Assembly (NCBI GenBank): GCA_943735955.1
Contig: OX030963.1
Span: 7,832,431-7,896,430 of the forward strand
Origin: Piscicola geometra
Lineage: Eukaryota; Annelida; Clitellata; Hirudinida; Piscicolidae
DNA: 64,000 nucleotides
Direction of reading: 5' to 3'
Part shown: piece by piece, positions 17,101 to 29,100 of the stretch
Layout: every line of letters starts with the position of its first letter
How positions within the stretch are numbered: position 1 is the stretch's first letter
Notes under the pieces: model-generated
Databases searched by the model: none
Told to the model about the DNA's origin: nothing
Seen by the model: only the letters and a program-made list of their open reading frames with translations
Made by a program: the position numbers and the translations under genes

Positions 17101-20100
17101 AAGGAATAAAGGGATGATGAAGGAATGAAGGGATGATGAAGAAATGAAGGAATGATGAAGGAATGAAGGGATGATGAAGGAATGAAGAGATGATGAAGGA
17201 ATGGAGGGATGATGAAGGAATGAAATGATGATGAAGGAATGAAGGAACGCTTGAAAGACTGAAGCTTGCACTCGAACCTCTCCTCCACGTCAATGAACGA
17301 CACTACTGCCTTTGTATTGTCGCTCGCATCCACATTCTTATCACCAACGCTTCCACTGTCAACTTCTTCTTCTTCTTCCTTTTCCAGTTCCTGCAACCTC
17401 TCCATCAACTCTCCGACTCTGAAGTGATGATGATGAAGATGATGATGTACAACGATATGAGCTTGAAGCCAAGACTCCCACTCTGAACATCACCAAGACT
17501 CCCAATCTGAACATCACCAAGACTCCCATTCTGAACATAACCAAGACTCCCACTCTGAACATCACCAAGACTCCCACTCTGAACTTCACCAAGACTCCCA
17601 CTCTGAACATCACCAAGACTCCCACTCTGAACCTCACCAAGACTCCCACTCTGAACCTCACCAAGACTCCCACTCTGAACACCACCAAGACTCCCACTCT
17701 GAACATCACCAAGACTCCCACTCTGAACATCCCCAAGACTCCCACTCTGAACATCACCAAGACTCCCACTCTGAACATCACCAAGACTCCCACTCTGAAC
17801 TTCACCAAGACTCCCACTCTGAACATCACCAAGACTCCCACTCTGAACATCTCCAAGAGTCCCACTCTGAACATCACCAAGACTCCCAATCTGAACATCA
17901 CCAAGACTCCCACTCTGAACATCTCCAAGAGTCCCACTCTGAACATCACCAAGACTCCCACTCTGAACTTCACCAAGACTCCCACTCTGAACATCTCCAA
18001 GAGTCCCACTCTGAACATCACCAAGACTCCCACTCTGAACATCACCAAGACTCCCAATCTGAACTTCACCAAGACTCCCACTCTGAACATCTCCAAGACT
18101 CCCACTCTGAACATCACCAAGACTCCCACTCTGAACATCACCAAGAGTCCCACTCTGAACATCACCAAGACTCCCACTCTGAACATCACCAAGACTCCCA
18201 CTCTGAACATCACCAAGACTCCCACTCTGAACACCACCAAGACTCCCAATCTGAACATCACCAAGACTCCCACTCTGAACATCTCCAAGAGTCCCACTCT
18301 GAACATCACCAAGACTCCCACTCTGAACACCACCAAGACTCCCACTCTGAACATCACCAAGACTCCCAATCTGAACATCACCAAGAGTCCCACTCGGAAC
18401 ATCACCAAGACTCCCACTCTGAACATCACCAAGACTCCCAATCTGAACCTCACCAAGACTCCCACTCTGAACATCACCAAGACTCCCACTCTGAACATCA
18501 CCAAGACTCCCACTCTGAACATCACCAAGACTCCCAATCTGAACCTCACCAAGACTCCCACTCTGAACATCACCAAGACTCCCACTCTGAACATCACCAA
18601 GACTCCCACTCTGAACATCACCAAGACTCCCACTCTGAACATCACCAAGACTCCCACTCTGAACCTCACCAAGACTCCCACTCTGAACCTCACCAAGACT
18701 CCCACTCTGAACATCACCAAGACTCCCACTCTGAACATCACCAAGACTCCCAATCTGAACATCACCAAGACTCCCACTCTGAACATCACCAAGACTCCCA
18801 ATCTGAACATCACCAAGACTCCCACTCTGAACATCACCAAGACTCCCACCCTGAACATCACCAAGACTCCCAATCTGAACATCACCAAGACTCCCACTCT
18901 GAACATCACCAAGACTCCCACTCTGAACATCACCAAGACTCCCACTCTGAACATCACCAAGACTCCCACTCTGAACATCACCAAGACTCCCACTCTGAAC
19001 ATCACCAAGACTCCCACTCTGAACATCACCAAGACTCCCACTCTGAACATCACCAAAACTCCCACTCTGAACATCACCAAGACTCCCAATCTGAACATCG
19101 TGCAACGACCAAACCTCTCCCTGAGCACTGACCGCATTCGCGAGGACTGATCTTCAACATTGTTTTCATTACTACATTATCACAAATATCATCATCATCA
19201 TCATCCTCTTAAACATCATCATCATCATCATCATCAATATCATCATTATCATTATCATCCACACCTGTGGGACGATCCAGCCATGTTGGCTACTTCGGAA
19301 GACATGCTGATGAGAGTGGTGAAGTTGTAGATGAGGGTGAGGATGTAGAAGGAGAACTGGAGGGAGGGGTGAAGTTGTGGATGAGGGTGAGGATGTAGAA
19401 GGAGAACTGGAGGGAAGGGATGAGTGGAGGGTGAAGTTGTGGATGAGGATGGAGAAAGAGAACTGGAGGAATGAGAGAGAAGAATTGGAGGGGGGAAGAG
19501 TGGAAGGGGAAAGAGTGGAGAAGGGAAGAGGAGTGAAGAAGATATGAGGGAGGAGTGAAAAAGGAAGAAGTGGATAAGATGTACGATGAATGGAACTGAA
19601 AAAGATGACGTGAAGAAAGAGTGGAAAAAGGGGAAGTGGCACAGGATAAAACGAAGCAAAAGCTAAGAACTAGAAAAGCGACGGTTCCGAATCTGGATTA
19701 GGAACCGTCGCATCCAACGCTAAATATTCTATTTAAACGGTTCCAAAAATAATTCCCTTTTAAAACTCTTGGACTTCTCGTACTCATATTTATATGAATA
19801 AATGAATGCGTCAGTTTCTCTCTCTATCGACGTGACGAATCTGATAAATATAAGGGGGGTCATAGGTAGGCAAAAAATCGAAAAATTGGAAATTCATTAC
19901 GTCCACTTGGAATATGGTTCACTAGGTTATTTCATGAATATTTAATAATGAAAGTTGGTACTTTTGATGAAACCCCCATCACACCAAAAAAACTAAATCC
20001 ACGTTTTAGCCTATAAGCCTCAGCGTTTTCAAGTAAAAAGAGATCATTAGATAATTTAAGTTACTCAAAGTTTACGATGATAAGATTACTTAATATGATA

Positions 20101-23100
20101 ATTAATATAATATAATATTATAAATATTATAAAAAATGATTTGAGCCGCCCACACTACACTGGGCTTCAGCAGTGGCATGAACAAAGTTCTGCAGTTGGT
20201 TGAAACGGATATGAGGATATAACCAGGTTTTACAAAGTTTTATGGTGGAAATAGACGTTTATAAAAAATTCTAGTTTAGTTTGACATGCACTTGACATGG
20301 GTCTTTAGCTGGTGGCTTCCGAACTCAGCCAAACCCTGGAACCGATTCAATGAGTTTCTCCTCTACCTTGAGCAAAGAATGGCATCCAGTGGGCTGTTTC
20401 TTTACAAAGACAACAAGTTCGGGTTTTCGCCAAAGCAACAACAATTCTTAGTCACCACTTTAATGATCTCACTAAGTTCTCAAGCCAGAACCAACAGATA
20501 AAAAATCGCCTAGGCTGTCTAGTCAGAGAAGTTATGGAACCTCCCTATTTCAAGTTGTTCTGGTGGTGTTTTACTGCTTGGATGTGCACTTGGTGTCAAA
20601 AGCAGCAGTTGAGCACTTGGAGTAAGTCTATAAGTTAATTTTTATTATGCAGCCTCTTCTCAAGACGGTTTTAGAAAGGCAAAAGAGAGACTAGGACATT
20701 GATGAAGAAGCCTTACCTATGGAGTATCCAATCAGTGAGCAGACTTCTGAAATCGATGACACTCTTGTTCAAAACCTTAGAATGGAGAGGCAGTGTGGTA
20801 AGGTGAACCATAGACTGAAGAAACTAGTATTGAATGCAGTCAGTAGATCCATCATCCTATAAAAGAGTCAGCAGCCTAGAGATGGACAGATCCCGTCTTT
20901 CGGAGGCTTCAAAGCAACGGGTCAATAAAAAAAAACCAGCTAAAACTTAACTAGAGTAAAAGAAAAAAGCAGAGTTTTTTTAAAGCAAAAATTAAAAAAA
21001 AAGCTGGTTTATAGAAAGAAGCGAAAAAGACTTAAACTTTTATGCCTGTTGAAATCAAAAGATGATCCTTTCACTGAAAATAAAAAGTTTAAAAAAAGAT
21101 TATAAAAATATCAACCAAGAAAGATTAAAATATATAAAAAAAAACAAAAAAGTGTAAAAAGGTTTTTAAATGTATTTTTCTAGTGAATAAAAGGTTTAAC
21201 AACTACCATTTTGTGTGTTTTTTTTTCAATCGCGGGTGGGGGGAGTTATTTTTGAGAAAAAATTAATTTTTGTGTCAAACTTCTTGTATTGTTAGTGTTA
21301 ATCATGTCCTAAGTGGACGTTTTGAAATTTTGAAATCGATGATTATGCCCCCTCCTATAAATATATATCATAGTCATTTAATTATTACAGTGCAGCTCAA
21401 AATAGAAACGGCATTTTTTTAAATTTAAATTTTAAACTTTTTTACATTTTAAATTCATACGAGTTAAAGAGAAATTAAAAACAAATATTTTTAAAAATAT
21501 GTTTTTTAAAAATAAATTGTATTTATCGGTTTAATAAGACAAATTGTTTTCTTAGAAGGGTCAAAATAATAGGGACGATATGGTTTTAGTCCCATCTGCT
21601 CCTCAATACAAACATTGAAATTTATTAATAACTATTATTTCAAATATAAACTAACAATTGGTGTAATATTTTCACAATTTTATGTTTTTAAATAATATAA
21701 AAAGGTAAAAAACTAACAACAATCGACAAATTTAACATTTTTTTACTAAAATCTGATAATTATACTTTTAAAATAATAGCTGACACAGTAAAATAAAGTA
21801 AAAATGCCGTGTTTAATTTTTTAAAAGAAAAAAAAAGCATTGGAAGACCAAAAAGATTGAGCGAAATTTAAAGATTGGTGAATGAGGCTCATAAGGAAAC
21901 CAATGCTAAAGCGACGAAAAATGGCATTCAGTTAACTTTCAGTATTTCAACAATGAAAAAAGAATTGAAAAAAATAAAGTTTCTGAAATAAACAAGTGAT
22001 AGCAAAGTCGCTATAGAAAGAAGTTCAGGCCAGTGCAAGATTACAATGGGCAAAATATCATGTGGATTTTGGAGATGAATGGAATTTTGTAATCTTTTAT
22101 TATAATAAAAGAATTTAAAAAGAAATGTAACTCTTTTTTTCACTAAATCAACTTGAATATATTTTTTGAGATTTACTAAATTCATTAATTTTTGTCTAAA
22201 AAAATGTATGCTTGAGCATTTAAAATGCTGTTTTGACAAAATATTGTTTGTTAGGTGCTCAAGAAAAAAAAGTGATAAAAATATTTTAAAAAATAATACC
22301 TTTTTTATTTTTTTTATATGATTGAAGGAATTTTTTTTAAGGTTACGAGAAAAAAAATTGACAAAATATATGGGGCTACATCGAAAATTTCAAGGTCAAA
22401 CTTTTAACCGCTCAAAAAAAATTATATTATATTTATATTTGAACAATTAAATTATGTTTTTATAGAACATTTAAATGCCTTTATTTTGGTGAACTACATT
22501 ATTCGTCCTGATGAATATAAGCAGAGATATTTCAAATTGAATAGAGAAGGGGTTTTGACTTCGGCGAACTTTGAAGGTCAATAACTCGGCGACCTTTTGA
22601 CAAATTTCATTTTTTAGATTTTTTATTTTGTTAGACAACGCATCTAAACATAATATGAAAGTTTCATACATTTCTGAAAGGGTGTACTCCGTTGGTCGAA
22701 ATTCTATGGAATGACCCTTAGATGGTCTTGACAATGACCAGTAGTATTGGCATGACACCAGAAAAAACCAAGTCATTTAGGATGCGTCAAACTAGTGGTG
22801 GGTCAGTAATGCTTTTTGCAGCCTTTTTATCGATGGGTTAAATTAAATTTCCAAATAGACGTATCTGCTCTGATAAATAAAGTCCTATAATAGAAGACTA
22901 TTTTATGGAAAAGAGTTTGTATACCAACAGGAAAATGCCTCTATTCGTGTTTCCCAAGGGTCAAGACTTACTTTTTGAAGGACAATACTAGATTATCACC
23001 ACGAGCAGCAAAGATCTTTTGATTTAAACCCAATTAAGAACCTATGGAGATTCATTGTACATACTTTTATGTAATAGCAAATCATGAAAGAAAGACTTAT

Positions 23101-26100
23101 TAGGGTAATATAAAGTCATATTAAAAGCATAAAGTACTAATATTGCATATAAACTTTTACAGCATTGATATATCATTAAAAATTTGTATCGTCCCTATCA
23201 TTTTGACCCTTCTAAAAACATAATAAACCGAAAAATAAAATTTGTTAAAAATAACTATTTTTAAAAACATTTTTTAAAATTCTCTATAACTCGTATACAT
23301 TTTGAATTTTAAATATTTAAATTTTGACATTTTAAATAAAAAAACTGGCGTCACTATCATTTTGAGCTGCATTGTATAAATATTACAGCCATTCATTTGA
23401 TTTAAAGGCTTGCTACTTGCATTCGCATCCAGTGTTAAGATTAGGATTCGAATCCGCGGATATCAAATACTCGGATAAAACTAATTAATACATAAGATTG
23501 TATTATCTTGTGTTACAGCAATGAACTCTAACATAATTCTAGCCATCAGTCTCCCCTCATCCTTGTCTATCACCCTCCCCCCTCACTAGCCCAACAATCT
23601 CCCCCTCTTTCCCACTCCTATCCTACTCCATCAACCTTCCACCCTCTCTCCCTCTCTCCCTCCCTAATCCATCAACCTCTCCCTCTCTCCCTCTCCCCCT
23701 CCCTAATCCATCAACCTCTCCCTCTCTCCCTCTTCACCCCCCTAGTCCATCAACCTCTCCCTCTCTCCCTCTTCACCCCCCTAATCCATCAACCTCTCCC
23801 TCTTCACCCCCCTAGTCCATCAACCTCTCCCTCTCTCCCTCTTCACCCCCCTAGTCCAGCCACATCTCACCTGACCGATGACCTCGATCAGGTCACCGGA
23901 AGGGAGGTGGTCGTAGAGGCCTGCGAAGATGGGCACTGCAATGCAGATGTAGTTGAGGATGCTGCCGAAGTAGGAGGCCAGGTTGATCGACACTGGGTAG
24001 GGTGAGGATGAGGTGAGGAAGTGGAGGTCTATGAGGGTAGTGAGGTGGATGGGTGGAGGAAGTGGTTCATGGGTGGATGAATTGGATGTTGGGTAGATGG
24101 TGGTGTGAGGTGGATGGGTGAAAGGTGTTGTGGGGTGGATGGGTGGAGAGTGGTGTGAAGTGGTGTGAGAGAGGGGGGGTGTTACCAGATGAATGAGAAA
24201 AGTTGTAGGATGGTATTTAGCAAACGCACGAGAAAGAAAGAACTGCGCGAAGTTGACTTTCTGCTGCGTCCTGGACAGCGTTAAGAGCTTCTCGTAAATG
24301 CTGGCTTCCTCTGTACTGCCACATCTAAAACGAGATGGGTGGTGTGGTGGTGGAACAGTGGTGGTATGGTGGTGGAACAGTGGTGGTATGGTGGTGGAAC
24401 AGTAGTGGTGTGGTGGTGGAACAGTAGTGGTGTGGTGGTGGAACAGTGGTGGTGGAATAGTGGTGGTGTAGAATAGTGGTGGTGGAACAGTAGTGGTGTG
24501 GTGGTGGAACAGTGATGGTGGAATAGTGGTGGTGTAGAATAGTGCTGGTGGCGATAATGATGTTGGTGGTTTTATTAGTGTTTATTGTGGGGATGGTGGT
24601 TGTAGTAACAGTAGTGCAATGGTGGTAGTGGTAAGGGTAGAAGTTGTGTTAGTGCAATGGTGGTGGTGAGGATTGGACAGTGGTTGTGGTGGTGAAAGAG
24701 AATGGTGCTCAGAAAGTCCTTTAAAAAATATTAGTAAAAATATTGATATACTATAATTGACTATAAATTTATCAATGATGATGATAATGATGATGATGAT
24801 GATTATAGTGATGATTATGATGATGTTGATGATGGTGATTATGATGATTTTGATGATGATGATGATTATAGTGATGATTATGATGATGATGATTTTGACG
24901 ATTACAACTACAGGGGCTTGAAGCTGATAGAGCAAGTACTCAAAGTACTGGAGCACGTGATAGAAGACCTGATCAGGATCCGTGTGAAGATTGACGAGAT
25001 GCAGTTTGGCTTCATGCCAGGGCGTGGAACAACAGATGCCATCTTCATCATCCGTCAGATCCAGGAAAAGTACCGGGCTGCCAACAAACCACTCTATTTA
25101 GCTTTCGTCGACCTTGAGAAGGCGTTTGACCGTGTCCCAAGGAAGGTGATGTTGTGTGCATTACGTAAACTCGGTATCGAAGAGTGGCTAATGAGAGTGG
25201 TGCAGTCTATGTATTCGGAGGTGAAAAGCAAGGTAAGGGTTGGTGCAACTTTCAGTGACAAGTTCGAAGTGGGCGTCGGGGTGCATCAAGGTTCGATCCT
25301 AAGCCCTCTATTAATTATCATCGTTCTAGAAGCGTTATCTATAGAATTTCACACTGGATGTCCATGGGAGCTGTTGTACGCAGATGATTTTGTAGCCATA
25401 GCTGAATCACTGGACGAGCTGCTTGTTAAGGTCAAGATATGGAAGAATGGAATGGAGAAAAAGGGCTTAAAAGTTAATATGGGGAAACGAAAGTTTTAGC
25501 ATCTGGTGCGAATCTAGAGCTGACCAAGAAATCGGGAAAGTACCCATGTGCAGTCTGCCTTAAAGGAACGGGCAAAAACTCCATTCTATGCAGCGGGTGC
25601 TCATCTTGGGTGCACAAGAGATGCTCAGGCATTGAAGGCTCCCTCCGCTCAGACCCAAATTACAAGTGTGCTTGCTGTCAATGCACAGCTCGACCGATAG
25701 ATGGAAGTTCTTGTTGATGAAGACAAACTTGAAGTCGTTCCTGAATTCTGCTACTTAGGTGACATGCTGTCTGCAGGTGGAGGCTGTGAGGATGCTGCCA
25801 CAACCCGATGCAAGTGTGCGTGGGGAAAATTTCGTCAACTTCTTCCTCTACTGACAAACAGACATCTTCCACTTCAACCAGAAGTCGTGTGTACACCTCA
25901 TGTGTGAGGAGTACAATGTCACACGCCTCTGAGACCTGGACTGTCACCACAAAAACAATCAAACGCATCCAACGCAACGACCTGGCCATGATCCGTTGGA
26001 TGTGCAGCATCAAATCAAAAGATCTCATCAGTTCAGATGAGCTCCAACAAATGAAGGGAATCCAGGATATTGGTGCTGTACTGCTATCGAGAAGAATGAG

Positions 26101-29100
26101 GTGGTTTGGGCATGTGGAACGTGGTGGTGGATGGATCAACAAGGTTAGAAGAATGGAGGTATCTGGAACGAAACGACCAGGCAGGCCAAAGAAGACGTGG
26201 GAAGACCTCAAATACCTGGGGACATGCAGCACTGTTGCCCATGATAGAAAGGAGTGGAGAGAGAGATTGAGACTTTTCAGACAGGCCCCACCCTCGGGAG
26301 AGGAAAAGTTGGCCTGTATAATTAAAACCCGGAGATGATAATGATGATGATTATGATGATGATGATTATGATGATGATGATTATGATGATGATGATTATA
26401 ATGATGATGATTATGATGATGATGATTATGATGATGATGATTATGATGATGATGATTATGATGATTATGATGATGATGATTATGATGATGATGATTATAA
26501 TGATAATGATTATGATGATGATGATTATGATGATGATGATTATGATGATGATGATTATAATGATGATGATTATGATGATGATGATTATGATGATGATTAT
26601 GATGATGATTATGATGATGATTATGATGATGATTATGATGATGATTATGATGATGATTATGATGATGATTATGATGATGATTATGATGATGATTATGATG
26701 ATGATTATGATGATGATTATGATGATGATTATGATGATGATTATGATGATGATTATGATGATGATTATGATGATGATTATGATGATGATTATGATGATGA
26801 TTATGATGATGATTATGATGATGATTATGATGATGATTATGATGATGATTATGATGATGATGATGATGATGATTATGATGATGATTATGATGATGATTAT
26901 GATGATGATTGCGATGATGATTATGATGATGATTATGATGATGATTATGATGATGATTATGATGATGATTATGATGATGATTATGATGATGATTATGATG
27001 ATGATTATGATGATGATTATGATGATGATTATGATGATGATTATGATGATGATTATGATGATTATGATGATGATTATGATGATGATTATGATGATGATTA
27101 TGATGATGATTATGACGATGATGATTATGATGATGATGATTATGATGATAATGATTATGATGATAATGATTATGATGATGATTATGATGATGATTATGAT
27201 GATGATTATGATGATGATTATGATGATGATTATGATGATGATTATGATGATGATTATGATGATGATTATGATGATGATTATGATGATGATTATGATGATG
27301 ATTATGATGATGATTATGATGATGATGATGAAGTTAAGGGAAATGATTACGAAGGGCACCTATAAAAGGCTGCAGATTCTGAATTCAGTCGTAACTGCAT
27401 GTGCTTGTACCTAATAGGACATAATAAAAATAAAATAACCATAATAATAAATGTAATAATGATAATAAATGTAATAATGATAAAATTTAATAATAATAAA
27501 TTTAATAATAAAAATAAATGTAATAAAAATATTAAAAAATGAAACAATAATAAGAATAAGTGTAATAATAATAATAATAAATTTAATAACAATAAATAAA
27601 ATAAAAATATTAATAAATGTAAAAACGAGAGGTGGAGACAAGGGGAGGTGGAGACAAGGGGGGGTGGAGACAAGGGGGCCACCTGAAGTCTCCCTCGTGC
27701 CTCTCCTGCAGGGCATGCAGTTGCACGACAGGCGACATAAGGAGTTTGTTGAAGAGGCTGGAGAGCAGGAAGAAGACGTACACCGACACTGGTCCTATCC
27801 ACCCTGTGCTGTCGTCGTGGAGAAGAGTGCTCGAAATGGTGGGTAGAGTGGTGGAGGAAGGATGATGAATTGTGGAGTGAAGAAGAAAGAAAGATGGAAG
27901 GAAGAGGTTGAACGGTGAACGAGAAATAAACAGAGATACGGAAACAGTGCAGCTCAAAGTCAAGGGATTTGCTGATCAAGGCAATTAAGTCCTTTATTCT
28001 AAATGCGAGCCTAGCCATCCCTAATAACAGCCACGCCACCCTGCAACGCCCTCCATCCCTCCACAACCACTCCCATAGCAACTTCCCCCATCCCTCCACA
28101 ACCACTCCCATAGCAACTTCCCCCATCCCTCCACAACCACTCCCATAGCAACTTCCCCCATCCCTCCACAACCACTCCCATAGCAACTTCCCCCATCCCT
28201 CCACAACCACCTCCATAGCAACCCCCTCCATCCCTCCACAACCACCTTCATAGCAACTTTACCCACCTCCCCCCTCAAACACCCCTCCCTCCTCCCACCC
28301 AAATTCACCCCTCTTAACTACTCCCACTCACATCCACCCCTCTTCCCACCCACATCCACCTCTCCTTCCTCCTCCGACCCACATCTACCTCTCCTCCCAC
28401 CCACATCCACCCCTCCTCCCTCCTCCCACCCACATCCACCCCCTTCTCCCTCCTCCCACCCACATCCACCCCTCCTCCCACCCACATTCACCCCTCTTAA
28501 CTACTCCCACTCACATACACCTCTCTTCCCACCCACATCCACCTCTCCTCCCTCCTCCGACCCACATCTACCTCTCCTCCCACCCACATCCACCCCTTCT
28601 CCCTCCTCCCACCCACCTCCACCCCTCCTCCCACCCACATCCACCCCTCCTCCCACCCACATACACCCCTCCTCCCTTCTCCCACCCAAATCCATCCCTT
28701 CTCCCTCCTCCCACCCACATACACCCCTCCTCCCACCCACATCCACCCCTCCTCCCTTCTCCCACCCACATCCACCTCTCCTCCTTCCTCCCACCCACAT
28801 CCACCCCTCCTCCCACCCACATCCAACCCTCCTCCCACCCACATCCACCCCTCCTCCCACCCACATCTATCCCTTCTACCACCCACATCTATCCCTCATC
28901 CAACCCACATCCACCCCTTCTCCCTTATTCCACCCACATCCACCCCTCTTCCCCTCCTCCCACCCACATCCACCCCTCCTCCCACCCACATCTACCTCTC
29001 CTCCTTCCTCCCACCCACATCCACTCCTCTTCCAACCCACATCCACCCCTCCTCCCTCCTCCCACCCACATCCACCCCTCCTCTCTTCTCCCACCCACAT

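Noticed and set aside
15537..17408. Minus-strand 623-codon frame
   Set aside because: Only its first part (the exon 17272-17418) is real ABCD4; the rest is the donor intron and the 19-bp and 27-bp arrays read through.
17359..19137. 592- and 566-codon minus frames through the 24-bp array as a repeat protein
   Set aside because: The flanking ABCD4 exons splice in phase with each other without it, and reading through into exon 17272-17418 is in the wrong frame.
22471..22776. Minus-strand 101-codon frame inside the Tc1-like element
   Set aside because: Antisense to transposase remnants and probably nested-element DNA; no recognisable protein.
26322..27414. Poly-Ile and Met-Met-Ile proteins of about 350 residues
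   Set aside because: Trinucleotide microsatellite translated in different frames.
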